From JAXMCK01 sp046349395 (GTDB lineage: Bacteria > Pseudomonadota > Alphaproteobacteria > Geminicoccales > Geminicoccaceae), in NCBI GenBank assembly GCA_046349395.1, contig JAXMCK010000003.1, positions 124,001-188,000 on the forward strand: 64,000 nt of DNA. The letters are read 5' to 3'. The notes under the pieces are model-generated. The model was not told the origin of the DNA. It ran no database searches and was given only the letters and a program-made list of their open reading frames with translations. Below are positions 33,256 through 41,630 of the stretch, one piece after another (position 1 is the stretch's first letter; each line of letters opens with the position of its first letter). A program made the translations under genes and the position numbers.

Positions 33256-33540
33256 TCAGCTCCGCTTCTTGAACATGGCGAGCATGCGGCTCGTCACCGC
33301 GAAGCCGCCGAAGATGTTCACCGCCGCCAGCAGGGCGGCGATGAAGCCGAAGATCGCCGCGGTGCCGCCGCCGCCCGTGGCGATCAGGGCACCGACGATG
33401 ATGACGGAGCTGATGGCGTTGGTGACCGACATCAGCGGCGTGTGCAGGGCCGGCGTCACCGACCAGACCACGTAGTAGCCGACGAACACAGCGAGCACGA
33501 AGATGATGAGCTCGAAGATGGCCGGATCGATCGCGTGCAT
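33256..33540 (-). CDS. pntAB: NAD(P) transhydrogenase subunit alpha 2 (membrane part)
   Basis: Small membrane subunit of 94 aa supplying the first membrane helices of domain II. In enterobacteria this part is fused to the C-terminus of PntA; the split into two genes is the usual alphaproteobacterial arrangement. Helices: FELIIFVLAVFVGYYVVWSV, SSVIIVGALIATGG, AIFGFIAALLAAVNIFGGF. It lies 12 bp after pntAA and 7 bp before pntB. Confidence 0.95.
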   Translation of the reverse strand: MHAIDPAIFELIIFVLAVFVGYYVVWSVTPALHTPLMSVTNAISSVIIVGALIATGGGGTAAIFGFIAALLAAVNIFGGFAVTSRMLAMFKKRS

Positions 33541-33552
33541 CGTGGGCGTCTC

Positions 33553-34662
33553 CTAGCTCGCGGCCTTGAAGGCGTCGTGGACGACGGCACCGTCCTTGGT
33601 CAGGAGCGTGCCCTTGACTAGGTCGTCCTTGGTGTCGATCGCGAGGCTGCCGTCCTTGGCGACGATCAGCTGCACGAAGTTCAGGAGGTTCTTGGCGTAG
33701 AGGCCGGAGGTGGCAGGGGCGAGGCCGCCCGCAAGGTTGCGGGCACCGATGATCTTGGTGTTGCCGACCGTCACGGTCTCGCCGGCGACGCTGCCCTCGA
33801 CATTGCCGCCGGTCTCGGCCGCCATGTCGAGCACGACGGAGCCCGGCTTCATCGAGGTCACCATGGCCGCGGTCACGATGCGCGGCGCCTTGCGGCCGGG
33901 GATCTGGGCCGTGGTGATGACGATGTCCTGGCCCTTGATGTGCTCGGCCACCATCTTCGCCTGCTCGGCCTGCTCCTCGGGCGTCAGCGGCCGGGCGTAG
34001 CCGCCCGAGGTCGCCGCATCCTTCGGAATGAAGCCGACGAACTTCGCACCGAGGCTCTCGATCTCTTCCTTGGCCGCGGGCCGCACGTCCGTCGCCGAGA
34101 CGACGGCACCCATGCGCCGCGCGGTGGCGATCGCCTGCAGGCCGGCCACGCCGGCGCCGACCACGAACACCTTGGCCGGGGTCACCGTGCCGGCGGCCGT
34201 CATCATCATCGGCAGCACGCGGGTGTAGGCGGCCATGGCGTCGATCACGGCCTTGTAGCCGGCGAGGTTCGCCTGGCTCGAGAGAACGTCCATCGCCTGG
34301 CCGCGGGTCGTGCGGGGCAGCAGTTCCAGGGCGAAGGCGGACACGCCGGCCTTGGCGTAGGCCTCGACCTGGTCCTTGTTCATGTACGGATCGAGCATGC
34401 CGATCAGCACCTGGCCGGGGCGCAGCCTCGCCATCTCGGCCTCGGTCGGGCGCTGCACCTTGAGCAGGATCTCGGCGGACCAGGGATCGCCCAGGGCGGC
34501 ACCCGCCGCCGTATAGGCGTCGTCGAGCACGGCGGCACCGACACCCGCTCCCGCCTCGACCACGGGCTCCAGACCCAGGGCCTTGTACCGCTTGACGCTG
34601 TCCGGCACGGCCGCGACGCGCGCCTCGTACGGCCGCTCTTCCTTCGGCACTCCGATCTTCAT
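33553..34662 (-). CDS. pntAA: NAD(P) transhydrogenase subunit alpha 1
   Basis: Soluble NAD(H)-binding domain I of the transhydrogenase, 369 aa. It resembles alanine dehydrogenase: MKIGVPKEERPYEARVAAVP, the Rossmann motif VFVVGAGVAGLQAIATARRMGA, and the mobile-loop region near RTTRGQAMDVLSSQANLAGYKAV. ATG 34662 is used, with GGAGGAG upstream; the open frame to 34818 is spurious. Together with pntAB and pntB it should supply NADPH for biosynthesis (isoprenoids, for example). Confidence 0.96.
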   Translation of the reverse strand: MKIGVPKEERPYEARVAAVPDSVKRYKALGLEPVVEAGAGVGAAVLDDAYTAAGAALGDPWSAEILLKVQRPTEAEMARLRPGQVLIGMLDPYMNKDQVEAYAKAGVSAFALELLPRTTRGQAMDVLSSQANLAGYKAVIDAMAAYTRVLPMMMTAAGTVTPAKVFVVGAGVAGLQAIATARRMGAVVSATDVRPAAKEEIESLGAKFVGFIPKDAATSGGYARPLTPEEQAEQAKMVAEHIKGQDIVITTAQIPGRKAPRIVTAAMVTSMKPGSVVLDMAAETGGNVEGSVAGETVTVGNTKIIGARNLAGGLAPATSGLYAKNLLNFVQLIVAKDGSLAIDTKDDLVKGTLLTKDGAVVHDAFKAAS

Positions 34663-34929
34663 GTCGATACGTGGCTCCTCCCGGGGCCGGAAAACCGGCG
34701 CGGCGGACTGCTTAGGTAAAGGTGCACGGCCTGTCCACACGCCGAGACGCCGCAAGCGCTGGGGCGACAAGCCAACCTGACGGGTGGTTTCTACGCCACG
34801 ATCCCGGAGTTGGATCAAGGGGAAACGGCGACGCGGTTGCGCGCGGCGGCGTTCCCGATGTCGCGCAGGCGGAAGTTTCGAGGCCGATGGCGGCTAGTTC
34901 TTGTCGTCGCCACCTCTGGAGATCCTGAC

Positions 34930-36972
34930 ATGGCACGGCTCGACCCGGTCCTGGAACCGTTCCGGCTGAAGGGCCTGACCCTCAAGAACCGGATCATGAG
35001 CACGGCGCATGCCCCCTCCTATGTCGAGGACGGCAAGCCGAAGGAGCGCTACCGGCTCTACCACGCCGAGAAGGCCAAGGGCGGGCTGGCGCTCACCATG
35101 TTCGGCGGCTCGACCACGACGGGCCCCGACAGCCCGTCCGCCTTCGGCCAGATCAATGCCGCGAGCGACGCCATCGTCCCCTATTTCGAGGCGCTGGCCG
35201 ATGCCGTGCACGCGCACGACTGCAAGCTCATGTGCCAGATCACCCATATGGGCCGACGGACCTGCGACGACGTCGCGGACTGGCTGCCGGTCCTGGCCCC
35301 CTCGCCACTGCGCGAGCGGCAGCACCGCTCGTTCCCGAAGACGATCGAGATGCACGAGATCGAGCGGGTGATCAGGGGCTACGCGGCGGGCGCGCGGCGT
35401 TGCAAGGAGGGCAAGCTCGACGGGGTCGAGATCATCGCCTGGGGCCACCTCGTCGACCAGTTCCTGTCGCCGGTGCTGAACAGGCGCGACGATCAATATG
35501 GGGGCAGCATCGAGAACCGCTGCCGCTTCGCGCTCGAGGTGGTCCAGGCGGTCCGCGAGGCGGTGGGACCGGACTTCGTCGTCGGCATCCGGATCACGGG
35601 CGACGAGCACGTGCCGGACGGGCGCACGCCCGAGGAGTGCATCGAGATCGCCAGGATACTGGCGGCGAGCGGTCATCTCGACTTCTTCAACGTGATCGGC
35701 GGCTCGCTCGGGACGGACGCGGCACTCGCCTACACACTGCCGACGATGGGGCGACGCTACGGCGAGTTCCTGGGGCTTGCGGCGGCGATCCGGCAGGCGA
35801 CGGGGCTGCCGGTGTTCCAGGCCTCACGCATTCCGGACCTGTCGACCGCACGGCACGCGCTGGAGCAGGGCATGGTCGACATGGTCGGCATGACCCGGGC
35901 CCACATGGCCGATCCGCACATCGTGGCGAAGCTGACCCGCGGCGACGAGCACCGGATCCGGCCCTGCGTCGGCATGGGCTACTGCATCGACCGGATCTAC
36001 CAGGGCAAGGATGCGCTCTGCATCCACAACCCGGCGACGGGGCGCGAGGCGACGATGCCCCATGCGGTGCCACCGTCCAACGGCGAGTGGCGCAAGGTGG
36101 TGGTGGTCGGCGGCGGCCCGGCCGGGATGGAGGCGGCACGTGTGGCGAAGCTGCGCGGGCACGAGGTGGTGCTGCTCGAGGCGACCGACCGGCTCGGCGG
36201 CCAGATCAACCTCGCCTCGAAGGCGCCGGGGCGCGAGGAGATCCAGGGCATCGCCGGCTGGCTGCAGGGCGAGATCGAGCTTCTGGGCGTCGACGTCCGC
36301 ACCAATCAGTACGCCGAAGTCGATGACGTCCTGGCCATGGAGCCCGATGTGGTGATCGTCGCCACGGGCGGCACGCCGAACACCGAGTTCATGAAGGCGG
36401 GAAGCGACCTCGTCAGCTCGGTCTGGGACGTTCTGGGCGGCTATGTCGAGCCGTCGGGGACCGTGCTGCTCTACGACGACCATGGCTGGCACCAAGCGTC
36501 GTCGACGGCGGTGGCCCTGGCGAAGAAGGGCTGCAAGGTCGAGATGGTGACACCCGACCGCATGGTGGCGTTCGAGGTCGGCGCCACGAACTATCCGGCA
36601 TATCTGCGCGAGATGTACCGGGCGGGGGTGAAGCTGACGCCGGACCTGGAGCTGACCTCGGTGCGCCGGGCCGGCAACCGGCTGCTGGCGACCTTCTGGA
36701 ACGAGTACGCCGAGAGCGAGGTCGAGATCGAAGCCGACCACGTCGTGGTCGAGCACGGCACGCTGCCGGCCGACGAGCTGTACCATGCGTTGAAGGCGGG
36801 CTCGACCAATGGCGGCGAGATCGACATCGACGGGCTGGCGGCCGGGGAGGCGAAGGAGCTCCGCCGCATTCCCGAGGGGCGCTATCTCCTCTACCGCGTC
36901 GGCGACGCCGTCTCCTCCCGCAACATCCACGCCGCCATTTACGACAGCCTGCGGCTCTGCAAGAGCTTGTGA
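34930..36972 (+). CDS. TMADH/2,4-dienoyl-CoA-reductase-like flavoprotein (probable N-methylamine or N-methylproline demethylase)
   Basis: A 680-aa two-part flavoprotein. Residues about 1-370 are an FMN TIM barrel of the Old Yellow Enzyme class (FRLKGLTLKNRIMSTAHAP, ITHMGRRT, DGVEIIAWGHLVDQFLSP, DQYGGSIENR). The C-terminal half has nucleotide-binding folds (VVVVGGGPAGMEAARVAKLRGH and VIVATGG). It resembles trimethylamine dehydrogenase and the N-methylproline demethylases of stachydrine/proline-betaine breakdown more than fatty-acid dienoyl reductases. The iron-sulfur motif reads C346, M349, C352, C364, with Met in place of the second Cys ligand. ATG 34930 follows GGAG. The 3' end has a near copy 0.7 kb downstream beyond a toxin-antitoxin pair. 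Substrate is inferred only. Confidence 0.82.
   Translation: MARLDPVLEPFRLKGLTLKNRIMSTAHAPSYVEDGKPKERYRLYHAEKAKGGLALTMFGGSTTTGPDSPSAFGQINAASDAIVPYFEALADAVHAHDCKLMCQITHMGRRTCDDVADWLPVLAPSPLRERQHRSFPKTIEMHEIERVIRGYAAGARRCKEGKLDGVEIIAWGHLVDQFLSPVLNRRDDQYGGSIENRCRFALEVVQAVREAVGPDFVVGIRITGDEHVPDGRTPEECIEIARILAASGHLDFFNVIGGSLGTDAALAYTLPTMGRRYGEFLGLAAAIRQATGLPVFQASRIPDLSTARHALEQGMVDMVGMTRAHMADPHIVAKLTRGDEHRIRPCVGMGYCIDRIYQGKDALCIHNPATGREATMPHAVPPSNGEWRKVVVVGGGPAGMEAARVAKLRGHEVVLLEATDRLGGQINLASKAPGREEIQGIAGWLQGEIELLGVDVRTNQYAEVDDVLAMEPDVVIVATGGTPNTEFMKAGSDLVSSVWDVLGGYVEPSGTVLLYDDHGWHQASSTAVALAKKGCKVEMVTPDRMVAFEVGATNYPAYLREMYRAGVKLTPDLELTSVRRAGNRLLATFWNEYAESEVEIEADHVVVEHGTLPADELYHALKAGSTNGGEIDIDGLAAGEAKELRRIPEGRYLLYRVGDAVSSRNIHAAIYDSLRLCKSL
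36931..36971 (+). repeat. 41-bp near-direct repeat, copy A (3' end of the flavoprotein gene)
   Basis: Begins GCCGCCATTTACG and later reads GCGGCTCTGCAAGAGC, encoding the last residues (AAIYDSLRLCKSL) of the flavoprotein. It matches copy B at 36 of 41 positions without gaps. Confidence 0.85.
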
Positions 36973-37006
36973 GGCGCAGCAGGCTGTAGCGCGGTCCTCG
37001 GTTCAC

Positions 37007-37016
37007 ATCATATGAT
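37007..37016. promoter_or_regulatory. palindrome before the toxin-antitoxin pair (candidate operator)
   Basis: ATCATATGAT, a perfect 10-bp palindrome in otherwise GC-rich DNA, lies about 31 bp upstream of the DUF433 ATG. It covers an alternative ATG at 37012, arguing against that start. Antitoxins commonly autoregulate through such sites; binding is not shown. Confidence 0.35.
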
Positions 37017-37047
37017 CGATTACGAGGTGCCCCGCGAGAACGGCAAC

Positions 37048-37272
37048 ATGGAAAATCAAGACAGAATCGAGATCCGCCCGGACGTGATGTTCGGCAAGCC
37101 CGTCATTCGGGGCACACGGATCCCCGTCGAGCTGATCCTGCGTAAGCTTGCTGCCGGTACTTCGCCCGAAGAAATTTTGCGCCAGCATCCCCGATTGAAG
37201 CGCGAGGACCTTTTCGCAGCCCAGGGATTCGCTGCAGCTGTCGTCGCCGGCGAGGATGTCGTCTTCGGTTGA
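37048..37272 (+). CDS. DUF433 antitoxin-like protein
   Basis: A 74-aa DUF433 protein, a small winged/homeodomain-like DNA-binding family that pairs with PIN-like toxins. The diagnostic block is IRPDVMFGKPVIRGTRIPV, then ELILRKLAAGTSPEEILRQHP and LKREDLFAAQGFAA. ATG 37048 gives the usual family length; ATG 37012 is upstream but lies inside a palindrome. Its end overlaps the toxin gene by 17 bp. The segment is visibly more A/T-rich than neighbouring genes, and the cassette is flanked by a near-direct repeat, suggesting acquisition. Confidence 0.85.
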   Translation: MENQDRIEIRPDVMFGKPVIRGTRIPVELILRKLAAGTSPEEILRQHPRLKREDLFAAQGFAAAVVAGEDVVFG

Positions 37273-37654
37273 AACAGCCACTGCACTGCTCCGCCTCCTG
37301 GCGGACGAATGCTGTGACCGGGATCTCGTGCTGCTCCTGCGGAGCAATGGCTACGACGTTCACTACGTGGCCGAGAGCGATGCAGGGCGCAGTGACGACG
37401 AGGTGCTTCGATACGCGGTCGCAAACGACCTGATCGTGATCACGGAAGACTCGGACTTTGGCGAACTGGTCGTCCGGTTCCGTAAGCCAGCCGTCGGGAT
37501 CGTCCTGCTGCGGCTGTTTGATGAAGCGCCGACGCTCAAGGCGGCACGCGTGCTGCAACTTCTGCGAGAGCATGCGGGGAGGCTTAGGGGCCACCATGTC
37601 GTCGTTGGGCTAGATCGTGTTCGATTCCGCAAACTCGACACGAGCACGTCCTAG
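37256..37654 (+). CDS. DUF5615 PIN-like toxin
   Basis: A 132-aa protein of the DUF5615 (PIN-like) family, predicted ribonuclease partner of DUF433 antitoxins. Acidic residues typical of PIN active sites appear in LLADECCDRDLVLLLRSNGYDV and in VITEDSDFGELVVRF. The C-terminus ends with VVVGLDRVRFRKL. ATG 37256 overlaps the antitoxin by 17 bp in a different frame, implying coupled expression. RNase activity and toxicity are inferred from the family. Confidence 0.85.
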   Translation: MSSSVETATALLRLLADECCDRDLVLLLRSNGYDVHYVAESDAGRSDDEVLRYAVANDLIVITEDSDFGELVVRFRKPAVGIVLLRLFDEAPTLKAARVLQLLREHAGRLRGHHVVVGLDRVRFRKLDTSTS

Positions 37655-37669
37655 CGCAGGTTAGCGCAA

Positions 37670-37710
37670 GCCGCCATTTACGGCGGTCGGCGGCTCTGCA
37701 AGAGCCTGTG
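37670..37710 (+). repeat. 41-bp near-direct repeat, copy B (non-coding)
   Basis: Same sequence as copy A at 36 of 41 positions (13 identical, then 3 of 7, then 16 identical, then 4 of 5). Here it is non-coding, ending 24 bp before the DUF1028 start. The two copies bracket the DUF433/DUF5615 pair. Confidence 0.85.
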
Positions 37711-37733
37711 GGCCAGCTGCCCTGGAGGCTCAC

Positions 37734-38396
37734 TTGACCTTTTCCATCGTCGCCCGCTGTCCGCAGACGCGTCAGCTGGGTGTGGCCGTGTCGTCCTCGT
37801 CCCCCGCCGTGGCAGCGCGCTGTGCGCATGTACGGGCGCATGTGGGTGCGGTGGCGACCCAGAACATCACCGATCCGCGGCTGGGGCCGAAGCTGCTCGA
37901 TCTCTTGGCGCACGGGCTGTCGCCGGAGGAGGCGCTGGCGACGCTGGCGAGGAGCGAGCCGCACCTGGAGTACCGGCAGCTGCTGCTGGTCGACGTACAG
38001 GGGCAGACGGCGGCGCATTCGGGGGCGAAGACGCTGGGTACCCACGCGGTGGCGATCGGCGACGGCGTAGTGTGCGGGGGCAATCTGCTGGCCGATCCGG
38101 AAGTGCCCGCGCGGATGCTGCGGGCGTTCGGGGCGGCGGGCGGCGATCTCGCGGAGCGCATACTGGCGGCGATGCGGGAGGGGCGCGAGGCGGGGCCGGT
38201 GCATTCGGCGGGCCTGCTGGTCGGCGCGCAGGAGGCGTGGCCGCTCGTGGACCTGCGGGTCGACTGGAGCGACGGCGATCCGATCGAGGCGCTGGCGGGG
38301 CTCTACACGCGCTGGCGGCCGCAGATGCACGAGTATGTGAGCCGCGCCATCGAGCCCTGGACGGCACCCTCCTTCGGCGTGCCGGGAGATCCCTGA
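37734..38396 (+). CDS. DUF1028 family protein (Ntn-hydrolase-like)
   Basis: A 220-aa DUF1028 protein, a family with an N-terminal-nucleophile-hydrolase-like fold that recurs in amino-acid and peptide catabolic clusters. It begins (M)TFSIVARCPQTRQLGVAVSS, where Thr2 would be the exposed nucleophile, and has the family blocks TQNITDPRLGPKLLDLLAHG, HSGAKTLG, GNLLADPEVPARM and WPLVDLRVDWSD. TTG 37734 is used, with GGAGG upstream, and it places Thr directly after Met. Its stop overlaps the amine oxidase ATG (TGATG), so the two are coupled. Confidence 0.87.
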   Translation: MTFSIVARCPQTRQLGVAVSSSSPAVAARCAHVRAHVGAVATQNITDPRLGPKLLDLLAHGLSPEEALATLARSEPHLEYRQLLLVDVQGQTAAHSGAKTLGTHAVAIGDGVVCGGNLLADPEVPARMLRAFGAAGGDLAERILAAMREGREAGPVHSAGLLVGAQEAWPLVDLRVDWSDGDPIEALAGLYTRWRPQMHEYVSRAIEPWTAPSFGVPGDP

Positions 38397-40318
38397 TGGC
38401 GGCCCTGTCGCAGGAGAGCCGCACGCGGGCGGCGGAGAGCGCGGCGCATGCGCTGGATCCGCTGACGGCGGGCGAGATCGGGTGGGCGGTGGCTGCGGTG
38501 CGCGCCCTGCCGGGCCTGGGGGCGCGGACCTGGTTCGAGACGATCACGCTGGCGGAGCCGGACAAGGCGGCGGTGCGGGCCGGGACGGCGCCGCGGAAGG
38601 CCTATGTGTGCGTGTTCGATCCGGACCGGCTCGTCACCTCGCGCGGAGTCGTGGCGCTGGCGGAGGGGGCGGTCGAGAGCTGGGACGAGGTGCCGGGGGC
38701 GGCGGCACGGATCACCGCCGACGAGTTCTTCGAGGCCGGCGATTGGGTGACGCAGGATCCGGGCTTCGTGGCGGCGCTGAAGCGGCGGGGGATCGACGAT
38801 CCGTCGCTGGTGCTGGTGGAGCCCTGGGCGGCCGGGCATTTCGGGCATGCGGAGGAAGAGGGCCAGCGGCTGGCCTACACCCATGCCTGGGTGCGCTCGG
38901 CCGAGAAGGACAATCCGTACGCGAAGCCGATCGACGGGCTGCACGCGCTGATCGACCTCGCGGCACGGCGGGTGCTGCGGATCGACGACAAGGCTGACCC
39001 GGCACCGCTCGGGGCGGAGGCGTCGAACTTCACGCCGGGCCAGGCGGGGCCGCTGCGAACCGACGTGCGGCCGATCGAGGTGGTGCAGCCCGAGGGTGTC
39101 AGCTTCGCGGTCGACGGCTATGCGGTGCGCTGGCTGAACTGGCGCTTCCGGGTCGGCTGGTCGGTACGCGAGGGGCTGATCCTCTACGATGTCGGCTGGC
39201 AGGACGGGGAGCGCTTTCGGCCGGTGGCGTGGCGACTCGCCATGTCGGAGATGGTGGTGCCCTACGGGGCTCCGGACGCTGCGGACGCGCGGCGCAACGC
39301 GTTCGACGTCGGCGAGTACGGGCTCGGGCAGTTGACCGACAGCCTGACGCTCGGCTGCGACTGCCTGGGGCAGATCCACTATTTCGACATGCCGATCCAC
39401 GACTGGCACGGGAACGCCAAGGTGATCGAGCGGGCCGTATGCATGCACGAGGAGGACGAGGGCATCCTCTTCAAGCACTGGCACGGCAAGATTCCGGATG
39501 TGCGCCGCGGACGGCGGCTGATCGTCAGCTTCATCGTGACGATCGGGAACTACGTCTACGGGGTCTACTGGTCGTTCCGGCCCGACGGCAGCATCGGCTG
39601 CGAGCTGAAGGCCACGGGGATCGTCTTCACCTCGGCGCACAGAGCAGGGGAACCGACCCCCTACGGCACGGTTGTTGCGCCGAACGTGCAGGCGCATGTG
39701 CACCAGCACGTCTTCAATTTCAGGCTCGATCTGGACGTGGACGGCGAGCGCAACAGCGTGATCGAGGTCGACCACCATGCGGTGCCCGTCGGGCCGGACA
39801 ATCCGTTCGGCAACGCCATGGCGCGCACCGAGACGGTGCTGGCGAGCGAGCTCGCAGCCCGCCGCGACATCGATCTCGCGGCGGCCCGGCGCTGGCGCGT
39901 GGTGAGCACGGAGCGGCGCAACCGTCACGGAGCACCGGTGGCCTACGAGCTGGTGGCGGGGGCGAACGCGCTTCCCTACGCACACCCCGAGAGCCCGATC
40001 GGGCGGCGCGCCGGCTTCATGTACCACCATCTCTGGGTGACGCCGCAGATGCGGGATGAGCTGCACGCGGCGGGGTGGTACCCGAACCAGCATGCGGGCG
40101 GCGACGGGTTGCCGGCGTGGACGGCCCAGGACCGACCGCTCGAGGACCGTGACGTGGTGCTCTGGTATACGGCCAACCTTCACCATTTGCCGCGGCCCGA
40201 GGACTTTCCGGTGCAGCCGGTGGTGCGGCTGGGCTTCGAGCTGGTGCCGTTCGGCTTCTTCGATCGCAACCCCGCGCTAGACATGCCGCCGGCCGAGAGC
40301 GCCTCCTGCTGCCGCTGA
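38396..40318 (+). CDS. copper-containing primary amine oxidase
   Basis: Copper/topaquinone amine oxidase, 640 aa (primary amine + O2 + H2O to aldehyde, ammonia and H2O2). Visible active-site features are: catalytic-base Asp304 in FDVGEYGLG; cofactor-precursor Tyr386 in IGNYVYGVYW; copper ligands His436 and His438 in VHQHVF; and a third His in YHHLWVTP (about residue 544). The residue after the topaquinone Tyr is normally Asp or Glu; here it is Val. There is no signal peptide, so the enzyme is probably cytoplasmic, as in Arthrobacter. ATG 38396 overlaps the DUF1028 stop. The frame is open far upstream but only through DUF1028 in another frame. Substrate unknown. Confidence 0.93.
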   Translation: MAALSQESRTRAAESAAHALDPLTAGEIGWAVAAVRALPGLGARTWFETITLAEPDKAAVRAGTAPRKAYVCVFDPDRLVTSRGVVALAEGAVESWDEVPGAAARITADEFFEAGDWVTQDPGFVAALKRRGIDDPSLVLVEPWAAGHFGHAEEEGQRLAYTHAWVRSAEKDNPYAKPIDGLHALIDLAARRVLRIDDKADPAPLGAEASNFTPGQAGPLRTDVRPIEVVQPEGVSFAVDGYAVRWLNWRFRVGWSVREGLILYDVGWQDGERFRPVAWRLAMSEMVVPYGAPDAADARRNAFDVGEYGLGQLTDSLTLGCDCLGQIHYFDMPIHDWHGNAKVIERAVCMHEEDEGILFKHWHGKIPDVRRGRRLIVSFIVTIGNYVYGVYWSFRPDGSIGCELKATGIVFTSAHRAGEPTPYGTVVAPNVQAHVHQHVFNFRLDLDVDGERNSVIEVDHHAVPVGPDNPFGNAMARTETVLASELAARRDIDLAAARRWRVVSTERRNRHGAPVAYELVAGANALPYAHPESPIGRRAGFMYHHLWVTPQMRDELHAAGWYPNQHAGGDGLPAWTAQDRPLEDRDVVLWYTANLHHLPRPEDFPVQPVVRLGFELVPFGFFDRNPALDMPPAESASCCR

Positions 40319-40356
40319 CCTGGCTCACCGTCGGAGTTTTCACCGCCGTCTACCTG

Positions 40357-41544
40357 ATGATGGCGCTCGGGCGGCTGCCCGGGCTGCGGATCGACCGCAC
40401 CGGCGTGGCGCTGCTGGGGGCGATCGTCCTCTATCTCGGTGGGGTGGTCGACGGGCCGGCGGCGCACGACGCGATCGACTATCCGACGCTGATCGTGCTG
40501 TTCGGCCTGATGCTGCTGTCGGCCCAATACGCGGCCTGCGGCTTCTACGGCTGGTGCTCGGCCAAGATCGCGCGCACACCGGTATCGCCGGAGCGGCTGC
40601 TGGGCCTGACCATCCTGGTGGCGGGCGGGCTCTCGGCGGTGCTGGCGAACGACGTCGTCGTGTTCGCGATGACGCCGCTGCTCTGCACGGGCCTCCTGCG
40701 CCGCGGGCTCGATCCGCGCCCCTTCGTGATCGCCCTTGCCAGCGGCGCTAATGCGGGCTCGGCGGCGACGCTGATCGGCAACCCGCAGAACATCCTGATC
40801 GGGCAGGCCGGCGGGCTCGACTTCTGGCGCTTCGCCGCCGTGTGCGGGCCCCCGGCCCTGGTGTCGATGGCGATCGCCTACGGCGTGATCGCGCTGCAGT
40901 GGCGCAAGGGATGGAACCTGCCGGGCGAGCATCCGCCTGTGACCCACGCGATGCCGGCGATCGACCGGGCGGGGCTGCGGAAGGCGATCATCTACACCGT
41001 GCTGCTGATCGTGATGTTCACGGCCCCGCTGCCGCATGTCGAGGGCGTGCTGCTGGTGGCGAGCGGGCTGCTCGTGAGCCGCACCCTGGCGACGCGGCGA
41101 ATGCTGGGCCTCGTCGACTGGCACCTGCTGGTGCTGTTCGCGGGGTTGTTCATCGTGACGGCGGCTCTGGGCAAGACCGGCTTGCCGGCTGAGGCTCTGC
41201 AGGCACTCTCGGCGCGCGGCTTCGACCCGGCCCATCTCTCGTTCCTGACGCCGCTCACGGTGCTGGGCTCGAACACGATCGGCAACGTGCCCCTGACCGT
41301 GCTGATCCTGGCCGTCCTGCCCGACGCCACGCCGCACACCCTCTACGCGCTGGCGCTGATCTCGACGCTCGCCGGCAACCTGCTGCTGACGGGCAGCCTC
41401 GCCAACATCATCGCCGTCGAGCGCGCGCACGAGGTGGGTGTCGAGGTCGGCTTCGGCCTGCACGCCAAAGCCGGCATCCCGCTGACGCTGCTGTCGCTGG
41501 CGGCCGCCGTCGGCTGGCTGATCTGGATGCCACCGCTCGGCTGA
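40357..41544 (+). CDS. SLC13/ArsB-NhaD superfamily anion transporter
   Basis: Inner-membrane transporter of the ArsB/NhaD/CitM (ion transporter superfamily) type, 395 aa from ATG 40357, with about eleven membrane helices. Typical pieces are GLSAVLANDVVVFAMTP and ASGANAGSAATLIGNPQNILIG in the first half, and LGSNTIGNVPLTVLIL and LLLTGSLANIIAVERA in the second; these paired N-P/N-I hairpins are the superfamily hallmark. The reading frame extends hydrophobically upstream (WLTVGVFTAVYL) to CTG 40315, overlapping the amine oxidase stop, with no ATG/GTG/TTG. The true start may therefore be a non-standard CTG, as the first helix is truncated otherwise. Probably exports or imports an organic anion linked to amine breakdown. 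Confidence 0.85.
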   Translation: MMALGRLPGLRIDRTGVALLGAIVLYLGGVVDGPAAHDAIDYPTLIVLFGLMLLSAQYAACGFYGWCSAKIARTPVSPERLLGLTILVAGGLSAVLANDVVVFAMTPLLCTGLLRRGLDPRPFVIALASGANAGSAATLIGNPQNILIGQAGGLDFWRFAAVCGPPALVSMAIAYGVIALQWRKGWNLPGEHPPVTHAMPAIDRAGLRKAIIYTVLLIVMFTAPLPHVEGVLLVASGLLVSRTLATRRMLGLVDWHLLVLFAGLFIVTAALGKTGLPAEALQALSARGFDPAHLSFLTPLTVLGSNTIGNVPLTVLILAVLPDATPHTLYALALISTLAGNLLLTGSLANIIAVERAHEVGVEVGFGLHAKAGIPLTLLSLAAAVGWLIWMPPLG

Positions 41545-41630
41545 TCGCACGACCGGTTGTGGCAATCGCCACAGCGACCTACGGGCGAAAGACATAGGCT
41601 CGGATCGCGCTTTAGGTGGGAGCGCGTCCC

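Noticed and set aside
38303..40186. 627-aa open frame on the minus strand
   Set aside because: Antisense shadow of the copper amine oxidase; composition is Arg/Pro/His-rich without domains.
41558..41573. TGTGGC-AATC-GCCACA hairpin after the transporter gene
   Set aside because: Only a 6-bp stem with no T-run and no second copy; too weak to call a terminator or operator.
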